DNA of 64,000 nucleotides from Tachypleus tridentatus (lineage: Eukaryota > Arthropoda > Merostomata > Xiphosura > Limulidae): contig NC_134834.1 in the NCBI RefSeq assembly GCF_004210375.1, positions 156,011,290 to 156,075,289 on the forward strand, written 5' to 3'. Position 1 is the first letter of the stretch. Every line of letters begins with the position of its first letter. This document shows positions 30,301 to 40,093 of the stretch, piece by piece. The notes beneath the pieces were generated by a model. It saw nothing but the letters and a program-made list of their open reading frames with translations. It did no database searches and was not told where the DNA came from. Both the position numbers and the translations under genes were made by a program.

Positions 30301-32441
30301 ATTGAAAAAAGATATTTTACTAACTCATTAAAAGTCAGCAGTTAAGAATAAAAAACATTTTATTTATGAGTAAAATACATTGGAATACACTTATTCCACT
30401 ACCAGCAAAGTTTGAAGCAAGTTGTACTTCAAAATCCAATTTATATTTGATAACACAAGTCTTCAAAAACAAACAGAGAAACCTGCAGTAAAAGAAGTAC
30501 ACATATATAAGGCACAAATTAAATTAATAGTATACAATCAGAACATTATTATCATTATCATGAAATGAGCTACACAGTAAAGAAATTTATACACAAAATA
30601 ATACAAACCAGAAAAAAATGTTACCATGTTAGTCATTATTAAGGATACATGAAATAACAATTGATAGCCGTTTATCGTTCTGTTAAGCCAGTTTTAACTG
30701 AAATGATGTTAGGAAGTTATTTAAATCAAGGTGATCTCTTACAGTTAGGAAGATTTCTTTGATAAGGGGTTTATGGTAAGTTCAGTTACAACAATAGTAA
30801 AAGACAGTTCTGTTGGATATTCTGAATTCTCACACACACTAGTTTTCAAATAGCATTTAGTTTTATTAATATATATGTGATTTTACAATCATATATATAA
30901 GAAATACATATATACATCATTTATTTTGTATTTTCTTAATTTACTTCTGATTTGAAACAAACCTTTAATTTGCAAAGATGAATAGATACTTCTAGTTCAT
31001 TTCATAATGTACACATGCTTATTCCAAAATATTTGACTCAGAGAAGTGTTTTTTTGTTTTTTTTATAAAAACAGTTGGCAAGACTGCTTCCATTTACATT
31101 TTAAGCTTTGTAACCAAAATTCTGAGATAGTGCCTCACACAAGAGAAATTAATACATATTATAAATGAAAAGATACTAAAATCTCAGAAGTGAATTCACT
31201 TGTTTTTCACAAGCAGGCTGTGGTCTATATACACTTTTGGTTCATGTGATAGCCAGCAAATCATGGAAGTCTTTGTCATTATGCAAATATTATGAAATGT
31301 TACATATAGTGTGACATTTTTCAAATGATTTAATTTAAAAATGATACCTACTCTGGTTCATAAACTATAAAAACTAACTCTTTTTGTACTCGTGCAGCGA
31401 TACAATAAAAAAAAAACACGCAAACAGCCAAGTTAACAGCACATGCCACATCAGTAAGCTTTCTATTTCAAATACAGGCAGTTCTAAAATAATTTATTCT
31501 GTCAAAAACAAGTTTAGGTCTAAGTTTGAAACATTTTACTTATAACTAAATTTGTGTCAAAATTACTCACCCTTTACTAGAAATAAACTTATAAAAATGC
31601 CTTACAAAATCAATAATTCCTGAATATAACATTTATTTTATTTAACAGAAATTAATAACTGAGCTCTTTATATCTAGATCAGGTGCACTGAAGATGTTCT
31701 TCATTTCAGAAAAGACCTGATATACTATCCTGGTATCATGATAGCAAAAGTTGAATATTGCCATGAAATGATAATAATAGTAAAGTTTTTTTAAACATCA
31801 AGAATGTAACATCTTATAACATCTGTCTCAGGAACTCTTGCACTTAGTTTAAAAGTGTATAGTAAAATAAAATCTCCAGTTTCCACTGCTGGCTCTAGCA
31901 TTATAACTGTATTTATCCCACATAAAAGTTGTGCCTTTTTCTTTTTAGATATTCCAATTAAAATATTGCAATAATTATCTTAACCCTCACTCTGCAATTA
32001 AACTAACAACCAACACACAGCCTACGAGTCGATATTTAATTTACGAGGTACAGTTTATGTTTTAGTGAAACGCTCCTGAAGAAGCTGTCAAGCGAAACGT
32101 TGACTGTCTAATTTCAAGAGAAACAGTATTTTTTTGTTTAAAGTTCGTTTTTTTCTAACTGACACTGAAACAAGTCAATAGCAGTAACTTAGTAAATACA
32201 AGAAAAATGTCTAAATTACTAGCAACTTATGGCTTATGCTACAAATACAATGATCTAAAGTAAAGGATAAATAATATTACTAAATACTACTACTACTATT
32301 AATACACATCCACGATAGAAAGTTCAACTTTCTCAAAAATGTTTTAAATTACTGAATCAGATATTCCAAAAATATCCATATTAATAAACAAATGACTACA
32401 CAACTAAGTAATATATGAAAAAATACCTCTCCAGCTGCCAT
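15928..32441 (-). CDS. SGCB: Beta-sarcoglycan, complete six-exon gene
   Basis: Six exons (32427-32441, 29416-29613, 25993-26175, 23624-23842, 18896-19030, 15928-16140) join in phase 0 with GT-AG introns to give 320 residues; human beta-sarcoglycan has 318 and also six exons. The protein is a type II membrane subunit of the sarcoglycan complex, part of the dystrophin-glycoprotein complex that links the muscle cytoskeleton to the matrix. A cytoplasmic N-terminus carries SMREKALLKNHVNKQHNSNF and HKTGLRGRKG, a signature of the beta subunit. One membrane helix follows (about residues 48-75), then an extracellular beta-rich region with TGNNQK. The C-terminal cysteine cluster is VCVCMPSG, GC and NPC. 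An NQS sequon at the exon 5/6 joint falls where human has a glycosylation site. Start: the ATG at 32441 gives MAAGE and a clean donor. Confidence 0.95.
16141..18895 (-). other. SGCB intron 5 (2.75 kb)
   Basis: AT-rich, with no mobile element recognised. It holds the 22-bp-arm hairpin at 17973-18041. Confidence 0.8.
17973..18041. repeat. Hairpin with 22-bp arms, SGCB intron 5
   Basis: Arm 17973-17994 pairs with arm 18020-18041 with one mismatch over 22 bp, around a 25-base loop. It could be a fold-back insertion remnant or an RNA hairpin. Confidence 0.75.
18896..19030 (-). CDS. SGCB: SGCB exon 5
   Basis: A 135-base exon lies between acceptor TTTTCTAG and donor GTG|GTGAGT. It encodes ITSATSEPLTIF...LKGNEGLSIDGQEI...LDVYLKSV. 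It has no start codon of its own and was found from splice sites plus the conserved ITS...RGNEG-type pattern. Confidence 0.9.
19031..23623 (-). other. SGCB intron 4 (4.6 kb)
   Basis: The largest intron. The ORFs at 20284-20547 and 20860-21189 lie in a somewhat less AT-rich stretch (20400-21300) but show no recognisable domain. Nothing else is supported. Confidence 0.7.
23624..23842 (-). CDS. SGCB: SGCB exon 4
   Basis: The 219 bases run from acceptor TTTCACTCAG to donor AGA|GTAAGT. The exon encodes VIIQAKNVMDAASL... with TLFSTNYKDFKLPPGISNL, the counterpart of the human FSTDYE...LPSG block. Confidence 0.93.
23843..25992 (-). other. SGCB intron 3 (2.15 kb)
   Basis: AT-rich; nothing recognised. 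Confidence 0.75.
25993..26175 (-). CDS. SGCB: SGCB exon 3 (end of membrane helix, first extracellular part)
   Basis: The 183 bases encode VTLLLLSVLRIGYGMESLEF... to DLTLTGNNQK, then donor AAG|GTAATG. The GMESLEF..GLLRF and TGNNQ blocks align by eye with human CDSMEF..GLLRF and TGNNQ. Confidence 0.93.
27303..27332. repeat. (TA)n microsatellite
   Basis: About 30 bases of alternating TA. Confidence 0.9.
27891..28035. repeat. Minisatellite, five perfect 29-bp units
   Basis: The unit TACCAAATATAAACCTATCA plus CCCTGTTAA repeats five times head to tail without a mismatch and without spacers. Perfect identity suggests recent expansion and likely length polymorphism. Confidence 0.95.
28385..28800 (-). 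pseudogene. CR1-like LINE reverse transcriptase fragment
   Basis: On the minus strand, broken frames follow the second half of a CR1-type reverse transcriptase. A piece reading DDIKLLGI, the FADDTKL-type box without its first residues, sits near 28770-28795. It is followed by a decayed middle and then a segment resembling LEYS..., YNDLPEVVQKR near 28395-28450, where the family has a DIDLLEKVQRR-type motif. Heavily mutated and intronic. Confidence 0.6.
29416..29613 (-). CDS. SGCB: SGCB exon 2 (cytoplasmic domain, start of membrane helix)
   Basis: The 198 bases run from acceptor TTTACTAG to donor GCA|GTGAGT. The exon encodes GNNTLSMREKALL... through HKTGLRGRKG into the helix LFYCLVVILFIIALANLA. 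The frame stays open past the donor for a few codons, but exon 3 continues the helix as in the family. Confidence 0.93.
29614..32426 (-). other. SGCB intron 1 (2.8 kb)
   Basis: AT-rich. A short segment at about 32075-32105 reads CTGAAGAAGCTGTCAAGCGA then AACGTTG. This resembles the 3' terminal motif of some retroelements, but the match is too short to name. Nothing else is recognised. Confidence 0.7.
32427..32441 (-). CDS. SGCB: SGCB exon 1 (coding part, MAAGE)
   Basis: Only five codons are followed by donor GAG|GTATTT. This is too short for ORF tools. It is chosen because exon 2 opens in the same phase directly after an acceptor and needs an upstream start. An internal Met in exon 2 (29593-29595) would be a shorter alternative start. 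Confidence 0.75.
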
Positions 32442-32800
32442 GTTTTGCACTCCTTCTATATCAAAAGGTTTAAATGCCACTTTCACGTCAGTCTAACGTT
32501 TATACCACAGATGAACTTACGTTTTTGTTGACACTCCAGTTCCTTCAAAAGGTATACACGTATCTTATTAACCTCACAAATAGGTGTATAATCGTAGGTA
32601 ATGACAACAATCCACGGAGCTAAAAGATACGCTTAATATTCAGTCACCTACTTCAGTAGGAATAACATTTATTAAATAACAAGTGTGTATCACTTTCACT
32701 AAAAAAATAAATAATAACATCGGGTTAATAAACCATTTCTACACATGTTTATAATATTTCCCTCCTGATTTTTATCACATAATAATATTGTTAAGATTTG
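32442..32800 (-). promoter_or_regulatory. Upstream region of SGCB
   Basis: This must contain the 5' UTR and promoter if the ATG at 32441 is right. I see no convincing TATA box, initiator or CpG island, so the position is by exclusion only. Confidence 0.35.
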
Positions 32801-32805
32801 TTTTG

Positions 32806-33073
32806 TTTTTGTTTTTCGCACAAAGCTACTCGAGGGCTATCTGTGCTAGCCGTCCCTAATTTAGCAGTGTAAGATTAGAGGGAAGGCAGCTAGTCATCAC
32901 CACCCACCGCCAACTCTGGGGCTACTCTTTTACCAACGAATAGTGGGATTGACCGTGACATTACAACGTCCCCACGGCTGAAAAGGCGAGTATGTTTGGT
33001 GTGAAGGGGATGCGAACACACGACCCTCAGATTACGAGTCGCACGCCTTAACACGCTTGGCCATGCCGGGCCA
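32806..33073 (-). mobile_element. tRNA-derived SINE, group A
   Basis: On the minus strand the copy starts GGCCCGGCATGGCCAAGCGT (A-box-like). A B-box region follows (GTGTTCGCATCCCC here, GGTTCGAATCCCC in sister copies). Next comes a roughly 150-base body with GTTGGCGGTGGGTGGTGATG, and the tail is ATAGCCCTCGAGTAGCTTTG. Near full length at about 265 bp. Confidence 0.88.
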
Positions 33074-33558
33074 TATCGTTAAGAAACTAAGTGTATGGAT
33101 TGTGTTGTCGAATACTCTTTAATATATGAAAATGTTCCACGAGACCTTAAAAAAATTATTTGAACCCAACTTTATAGGTGACTTTATTGCACTAAATATT
33201 TGGACATAGTTCTTTATTTATTTTTCGTTACGCAAAAAGTTACACAATAGGCAACCAGTGTTAAACTCATGCAAGGAATGAATCCCGAATTTTATCCATA
33301 TGAACCTACAACTTGTTGCTGATTGAGTGTGGCGGAAGAAGGGACAATGTTTATTGACTTAAACATTATTTTCTTTCTGACGTAAAATATATGGTCAACA
33401 TGTTAGAAAGACTTTGAAATAAAATACGACTATAACTTTGCTGATACTTTCCCCCAACATTTTGATTTAGTATTAACTGTTTTAAACCATGCTATTGTAC
33501 ACGTTCAGTCTTGAAATGCTCAACCCTAACTGTACAATTGTCACACATATTTGGAATG
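33074..33558. other. Intergenic, nothing recognised
   Basis: No coding, repeat or structural signal seen between the SINE and the start of the direct duplication. Confidence 0.4.
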
Positions 33559-34200
33559 CATAGACAATGACATGTTACCACATTTGTTTTATTTGCTTGA
33601 TAAGTTTTGAGCAGTTCATAATGGATTTTGGCATAGTATCTGTGGCATTCTCAGATTAAACTGATCTTCGTGCAGATATCAAGTTGATCTACTTTATAAT
33701 GGGAGATTCATGCAAGATTATCCCAGAGTAAATCTGAAACTTATTAAACGACTGCATGAGATTGAAACTAAAAGAACAAACAGGCTGGACAAGTAATGTG
33801 AGTGACATCAATCCACATTATATCAAAGATCGTAACAAACAACACTGTGCATACATGCATAAAACACTGAACAAATAGTTTCCTACTGGACCTAAAAATG
33901 TATCTCTGTTAATTGTGGGCCCGGCATGGCCAAGCGTGTTAAGGCGTTTGATTCATATTCTGAGGGTCGCGGGTTCGAATCCCCGTCACACTAAACATAC
34001 TCGCCTTTTCAGCCGTGGCGGCGTTCTAAAGTGACGGTCAATCCCACTATTCGTTGGTAAAAGAGTATCCCAAGAGTTGGCGGTGGGTGATGATGACTAG
34101 CTGCCTTCTCTCTAGTCTTGTACTGCTAAACTAGGGAAGGCTAGCGCAGATAGCCCTCGAGTTGCTTTGCGTGAAATTCAAAAAACAAAAACAAAACAAA
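33559..34200 (+). repeat. Direct duplication, copy 1 (about 640 bp)
   Basis: Nearly identical to 35176-35817, at a constant offset of 1617. It holds 358 bases of unique-looking DNA and a complete group A SINE. Only scattered single-base differences are seen, for example GACAATGAC against GACAATTAC. Confidence 0.93.
33917..34200 (+). mobile_element. tRNA-derived SINE, group A
   Basis: GGGCCCGGCATGGCCAAGCG starts the tRNA-like head and CGGGTTCGAATCCCCG is a good B box. The body and the AGATAGCCCTCGAG tail follow, ending in an A-rich run. Confidence 0.92.
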
Positions 34201-34440
34201 CTGTTCAATTGTTTAAATTGATAATCAAGCAAGACCTCTACTTTGACGTTACATAATACCAGGTAACCTAGTCTTGCTCAAAGTGATGTATTATCGTATG
34301 ACTAGTTGTTTTCAAACAACAAAGGCTGTGACCTCTAAAATAATTCACTCACTCAGTGAAAGGAATTGCTGTCACTCTCAGTTCCTACACCCTTGTGTGA
34401 AACAAGATGCAAAACTATGATTTTTTTCAATTTTTTGCGT
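34201..34440. other. Spacer before the Tc1-like remnant
   Basis: Nothing recognised beyond possible transposon flank. Confidence 0.4.
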
Positions 34441-35175
34441 TTTATTTCTGAGAATCCAAAAGTACTCACAAATTAATACATGGTATGACCGCCTTTATGT
34501 TTCAGAAGATCATTAATCCGCTTTGGCATCGAGTCCACGCGTTGACTACAATCTTTACTAATTTTTGGATCACGGTACCACACCTCAATTATGGCCTCAA
34601 TTAGTTTATCTTTCGTAGTACAGTCTTTTCCCCGCAGTCTTTCTTTACAAATCGCACAAAGATTTTCAATAGGATTTAAGTCCGGAGAGTTTCCAGGCCA
34701 GTCCAGCACCTTTATTCGCGTTGTAGTCATAAAATTCTTCAGAAGTTTCGATGTGCGGTACGGAGCCAGATCTTGCTGAAAAATGCCAGATTCATCTGGA
34801 AATCTCTTTTTCAATTCTGGAACGACTCTTCTCTGCAAAACTTCGATGTACTGTGGTTCTCGCATAATACCTTCTACGATATGTAAGCCTCCAACACCAT
34901 AGCAGCCAAAAAAGCCCCAAAACATGTTCAAGGGATGTTTTAGGAACTGATTGATGTGAGATTCTCGAAGTTTCTCACCTGGAGATCTGCGAACATGCAA
35001 ACTTCTTTGACCCTGTACAAAGAAATGAGTCTCGTCACTGAATAACATTTTACTCCATTGTTCTTGGTCCAGTTCTTATATTTCAGACCCCATTGATAAC
35101 GTTTTTTCTTCATTGAGTTGGTAAGAAGTTGTTTTTTGACTTGTCTCCTTGCCCTTCTAACGCAATTTCGCATGT
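34441..35175 (-). mobile_element. Tc1-like transposon remnant, 5' truncated
   Basis: On the minus strand a Tc1/mariner DD34E transposase is readable in two frames: 35173 to about 35055, then 35048 to 34473 (191 codons). The catalytic set is all present: LFSDETHF (first Asp), FQQDLAPY (second Asp) and SPDLNPIENL (Glu). The end KHKGGHTMY with a stop is typical of the family. One frameshift lies near 35050-35070. The N-terminal paired-type DNA-binding domain is missing because the element stops exactly where copy 2 of the 640-bp duplication begins. Confidence 0.88.
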
Positions 35176-35817
35176 CATAGACAATTACATGTTACCACAT
35201 TTGTTTTATTTGCTTGATAAGTTTTGAGCAGTTCATAATGGATTTTGGCATAGTATCTGTGGCATTCTCAGATTAAACTGATCTTCGTGCAGATATCAAG
35301 TTGATCTACTTTATAATGGGAGATTCATGCAAGATTATCCCAGAGTAAATCTGAAACTTATTAAACGACTGCATGAGATTGAAACTAAAAGAACAAACAG
35401 GCTGGACAAGTAATGTGAGTGACATCAATCCACATTATATCAAAAATCGTAACAAACAACACTATGCATACATGCATAAAACACTGAACAAATAGTTTCC
35501 TACTGGACCTAAGAATGTATCTCTGTTAATTGTGGGCCCGGCATGGCCAAGCGTGTTAAGGCGTTTGATTCATATTCTGAGGGTCGCGGGTTCGAATTCC
35601 CGTCACACTAAACATACTCGCCTTTTCAGCCGTGGCGGCGTTCTAATGTGACGGTCAATCCCACTATTCGTTGGTAAAAGAGTAGCCCAAGAGTTGGCGG
35701 TGGGTGGTGATGACTAGCTGCCTTCCCTCTAGTCTTACACTACTAAATTAGGGACGGCTAGCACAGATAGCCCTCGAGTAGCTTTGTGCGAAATTCCAAA
35801 AGCAAACAACAAAACAA
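35176..35817 (+). repeat. Direct duplication, copy 2
   Basis: Partner of 33559-34200. It starts at CATAGACAATTACATGTTAC immediately after the truncated Tc1 frame and ends in the A-rich SINE tail. Confidence 0.93.
35534..35817 (+). mobile_element. tRNA-derived SINE, group A
   Basis: Same structure as the copy at 33917; it was duplicated together with its flank rather than inserted independently. Confidence 0.92.
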
Positions 35818-35866
35818 ACTTATAATATTATAATATTTATTTTATATATGTAGAAATTTCACATAA

Positions 35867-35990
35867 CATACACCCAGTAGCACAACGGTATGTCTATGGA
35901 CTACCACTACTAGAAACCAGGTTTCGATACCCGTGGTGGGAGAGCTAAAATAGCCCATTGTGTAGCTTTGTGCTTAATTCCAAACACCAT
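35867..35990 (+). mobile_element. tRNA-derived SINE, group C
   Basis: A-box-like AGTAGCACAACGGTATGTC and B-box-like GGTTTCGATACCCG are followed by the tail ATAGCCCATTGTGTAGCTTT then GTGCTTAATTCC. Confidence 0.8.
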
Positions 35991-36990
35991 CATATAACAT
36001 ATGGTCGGGAAAACCATTAAGTTAATTTCATTATAGATACTTTTATTATTCCCAGGAAGTTAATATTTTTTCTTATTGTAGATGTTATTGTTGCAATATT
36101 GCACATTATCTAAGGATGTCAAAACCAATGCATTCAGTTGTCATTTGGGTTATATGTCGAAGTTTTAGCTTCAACTATATTTGGATGATAATGAAAAGTA
36201 GCATTATATATTTTAGTCAGTCTTTGTAAATGTGAGCTACGAAATGATAGATCTATTAGTCTAGTGCACCGATTTAGCTTGAAATTTTGTCAGATATAAT
36301 ATACTGTTCACTGTAAGCAGTATTATCAATTAATGTATTTTGTGTGTTGACGCTACAGATATTTCTAGAAGGTCTAAGTGGTAGACGTATAAATAACGAT
36401 GAACAGTCGAGCAAAAACAGAGAAGAAGTAAAGTCACGTGAAAGAGATGATCGGTTATAGAAAGTTAAACGTAGAATTAACCATCGTGGGAGTGAAAGAC
36501 CTAATAGTTAATATATTAGGGTGAAATTAATAATTTTCAAAGAGATAAAGATGTTGTCTTCTCGAAAGGTATTATAAAGTAATTGAACCCGCCTCAGTGA
36601 ATTTTGAAAAAAAAAGGCAGACGACTATTGTAAGTACAAAAGCAGAAGATTGTTAGAAGTACAGGATACAAACAGTGTAATTCAGCGACTACATAAGTGA
36701 ACAATACACTAATGCTATTGTAATAGAAATAGAGAAAAAATAAATAGGATTGTCAACTGAATTGGTCTAAGTGGATTTTTTACAAGAAGATGAGAACTGT
36801 ACAGTGTTTAAGATACATCTATGATCTCCATAGTGTAAAGAATTTTGTACATATATTTAACTTGTTTTGAACATATATATGTATATATTTGTAAGAACAA
36901 GTGTTGTACGTGCTCTTCATTTATGGTCAAAGTTATCACCAAGAGCCCATAGACACCTACTGCAGAAGAATATTTAATCCCACACACCTA
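35991..36990. other. Intergenic, nothing recognised
   Basis: About 1 kb of AT-rich sequence without an open frame or repeat I can name. Confidence 0.45.
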
Positions 36991-37722
36991 CAGTCATGTG
37001 AAAAGTTAGGACACCCTATGAAAGCCTGTGTATCTGTGTAACATTTTCGGATATATAGATATTTAATCTCAATTTCAACAATACTGAGAGATTATAGGAA
37101 TATAACCAAACAATTAAAACTGAAGAAAAGACTTTTCAAGATCTTCGGTAAATGTAATTCTACAAAAACGCGTATTCTCATCAAGAAAAAAGTTAGGACA
37201 CCCTACCCTCTAATAGCTAGTGTTACCCCCTTTGACTGAAATAACTGCAGTGAGACGCTTCTTGTAGCCATCTACCAGTCTTTGACATCGGTCTGAAGAA
37301 AGTTTGCTCCACTTCTCAATGCAGAATTCTTTCAGCTGTGAGATGTTTGAGGGTTTCTGGCATGTACAGCCCGTTTCAAGTCACCCTACAGCATCTCAAT
37401 GGGATTAAGATTTGGGCTTTAACTCGGCCATTCCAGGACTCCCCATTTCTTAGTTTTCAGCCAGTCCTTAGTGGATTTACTGCTATGTTTTGGGTCATTG
37501 TCATGTTGCAGGGTCCAGTTCCGCTTCAGCTTTAATTTTTGTACAGATGGTCTCACATGATCTTCAAGCACCCTCTGATACACAATAGAATTCATGGTAG
37601 ATTCTATGATTGTGAGCTGTCCAAGTCCTGCTGCAGCAAAGTAGCCCCAAACCATGACACTTCCATCTCCATGATTCACAGTTGGTATGAGGTTTTTTTC
37701 CTAGAATGCTGAATTTGGTTTA
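36991..37722 (-). mobile_element. Second Tc1-like transposon remnant, 5' truncated
   Basis: One terminal repeat is intact: TA then CAGTCATGTGAAAAGTTAGG at 36991, a common Tc1 end. The transposase lies on the minus strand. Its upper part at 37419-37679 has GDGSVMVWGYF and LQHDNDPKHSSK (second catalytic Asp). After an in-frame stop it continues as SPNLNPIEML (Glu) and a C-terminus ending near 37205. The first catalytic Asp and the DNA-binding domain are gone; homology stops near 37722. It is a different subfamily from the copy at 34441. Confidence 0.85.
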
Positions 37723-38220
37723 CGTTTAGCTACATTAAATTCAATAAGAAATTGTTTATTTCGTAATGACTGAAAAGACAAAATGGGTGTAGTTTGACAG
37801 CTTCTACATAATAGTTTTTATTAGACCACTGCTTAGTAGCTGCAAAAAATAATCCCAAATTTGTTGTAAGATATAAGCATATGTGAAATGTGGATAAATT
37901 TCTTTCACTCTGACTACCTATAATGTTGTGGATTATTGTAACTTGTTATTACATGCAATTTTTCATGGGAAATATTGCTGTAAAACACAATATGCTGTGT
38001 GAAGTTAAATAGCAACCTTTTTCTTTAATGAATCATTTAAAACCTTGAAGAGACATTCTTAAATTGTATTGAAATGAACAGCAATTTCATGATCCATAGT
38101 ACCTGTACAATAAAGAGGAAGGCATATAAAATTATGTGTATAGAGTGCTATGCTCTTTTAAACTAAAACAAGTCAAAACCTTAGTTTCAAATACATTTTC
38201 TTGATTACGAGAAACCCACT
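37723..38220. other. Intergenic, nothing recognised
   Basis: No gene or repeat supported. Confidence 0.4.
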
Positions 38221-38230
38221 TGAAATAAAA

Positions 38231-38330
38231 ATGTATCTCAGAACCTGAGGATAACCTAAGAAGGTCAAAACGTTGTTCTCTCCTTATCAGTAAAAGTGTT
38301 AATACCTATACCAGTCGTTCTGAGATACAT
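38231..38330. mobile_element. 100-bp element with perfect 14-bp inverted ends
   Basis: ATGTATCTCAGAAC at 38231-38244 is the exact reverse complement of GTTCTGAGATACAT at 38317-38330. The interior reads CCTGAGGATAACC..AAGGTC then AAAACGTTGT, a pattern reminiscent of retroelement 3' ends. The family is not established. Confidence 0.6.
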
Positions 38331-38690
38331 CAGTCTCAAATAGTTTCTAGAACCATAGCAGTTTATGCCCAAAGTAAATGTTGTATGTTCTGTCCTATAT
38401 ATTTATTAACTTTAATTTGGGTTGTTGGTTATTATACAGTAAAACCTGTATAAGGCGGAATTGCACAGGACCGAGTAAAATTTCCGGGTTAAGCAGGTTT
38501 TCCGGCTTAAACAGTGAACATGCATTTTTTAATTATATATAATTTTTGAGCGGAATGTTATACTTGCTTGACTCAAGGGAACTAAAATGTTTGTGAATAA
38601 GGTTATTATACTGTTTATGCTATATTTATTAGAATAAGAACAAAGATAGACATTCAAAATACACATAAGAAAACAAAATCTTAATCAAAT

Positions 38691-39625
38691 TTACTTGAAG
38701 AAAGTGGTCAATTTCAACTGTTTCGTTTTTTTAATGAGCTTTTTCTCATTGCGAATAAAAGAAAACACCAATTCTTCGAGCTTTTCATGAAGTTCATTGT
38801 CCCCCTTCATGTTTGCATATAATTTGATAGCGTTAATATAACTTAACACTTGCGATGAAGTAGGAATTTCTTTTTCATCACTATCTTTTCCATTTTGTTC
38901 ATCTTCTGAATCTCCCACATTGTTATAATCTCCCGTTTCTATTGTAGGTTTTTAATAAATTTCATCAGTTTCTGTTAAAACATTCTTGTCAACGTTCACA
39001 AAACTTTCCGCGTTCACAGTATCATCTGCATCAATCTTCTCAATCAGAGTTTGGATTTCACTAGAATCGTCATAACAAACAACTTCTCCACAATCTCCGC
39101 CATTATCAATAATAAATTCACAGTTTCTGAAGCACTTTATTACGTATTCATCTGTTACACATTTGATTGAATGACTTAAAAATGTAATTGCATCTAACAC
39201 GTCAATTTTCATGGTCATTTCAGATGCTCTCTTACAGTCATCCATGTTTGCAGTAATATGATGAATGATCAATTTTCTGTATTTCAATTTGATACACTGT
39301 ATGATTCTATTACCTAGTGGCTGTAGAATTGATGTTGTACATGGAGGTAGAAAGACTAAACAAATATTTGAAAGTTGAGCTTTTGGGTGACAAGTTGCAT
39401 TATCTAGGAAAAGTAGAATATTCCTATTTTCTTGTTCTATTATTTTGTTTAATTTGTTCAAACATTCCTCGAATATAGCACTTGTCATCCACGCTTTATT
39501 ATTCGCTTTCCATTCCACAGGAAGTTGATTCTTCCTTAAATTTTTGAAACAGCGCGGATTATCACTTTTACCTATTACCCATGGTTTCTATAGTTTTCCA
39601 TCAGCAAATACGACCAAAAGTACAG
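38691..39625 (-). pseudogene. Tigger transposase, C-terminal half
   Basis: This is a DDE superfamily endonuclease domain of pogo/Tigger type. Recognisable in order are VLLVVFADGK and KPWVIGKS (with an in-frame stop between), RCFKN and PVEWKANNKAWMT. Next come NILLFLDNATCHP (second catalytic Asp), LVFLPPCTTSILQPLGNRII and an acidic tail. A stop at 38952-38954 separates the tail, which continues in the same frame to TAA at 38691. In the motif normally reading QPLDQGII, the third catalytic Asp is Gly here. The first catalytic motif and the DNA-binding part are absent. Clearly dead. Confidence 0.85.
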
Positions 39626-39837
39626 TTAATCAGTCTTTCAAATAGCGACCTCCGCAATATTGACGGCAGAAATAAGAACAGAATATATTTAACCAATACT
39701 TACTGTAACAAAATGTCCGAGAATTTATTAATATTTAAAGAAATTATTAATTAAATAAGAAATGAATATTTAATCAAAAAACATTTTTTTCGTGTTACTT
39801 TGGTTCTAATCTTACTTGTTGATAGATGAGGTTGTTG

Positions 39838-39960
39838 TTTTTTGAATTAAGCACTAAACTACACAATGGGGTATCTATGCTCTGCCCACTATGGGTATTG
39901 AAAAAACGGTTTTTAGCGCTGTTAGTCCACAGACATACCGCTGAGCCACTGGGAGGCGCT
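39838..39960 (-). mobile_element. tRNA-derived SINE, group C, inside the Tigger element
   Basis: On the minus strand: GGCTCAGCGGTATGTCTGTG (A box), then a diverged B box with CAATACCCATAG, and the tail CATAGATACCCCATTGTGTA. It must postdate the Tigger insertion. Confidence 0.8.
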
Positions 39961-40093
39961 AGATGAGGCACATGAAAAATAGTTTTACATCCGCGTTCCG
40001 CAGGTTCCGCAATGTAGAGGGCCTTTTATAAGAGAAATTTTAAGATAATACTGCAAAATTTTGATATTTCCAGCTTGTACTGGTTTTACTGTA

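Larger units (their letters stand above)
38437..40091 (-). mobile_element. Tigger (pogo) DNA transposon, internally deleted
   Basis: The element has inverted ends CAGTAAAACCTGTATAAG at 38437 and its complement, CTTGTACTGGTTTTACTG, ending at 40091, each flanked by TA as expected for the superfamily. Length is 1655 bp. The transposase remnant occupies 38691-39625 on the minus strand. The N-terminal DNA-binding half is missing, and a group C SINE sits at 39838-39960 inside the element. Confidence 0.85.

Noticed and set aside
33917-33995. Possible true tRNA gene (good A and B boxes)
   Set aside because: The head recurs in several diverged copies always followed by the same body and tail, and I could not see a complete acceptor stem closing the cloverleaf. 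It is a SINE head.
34591-34779. Plus-strand frame across the Tc1 remnant
   Set aside because: It is the antisense shadow of the transposase.
37338-37535. Plus-strand 65-codon frame
   Set aside because: It is antisense to the second Tc1 transposase.
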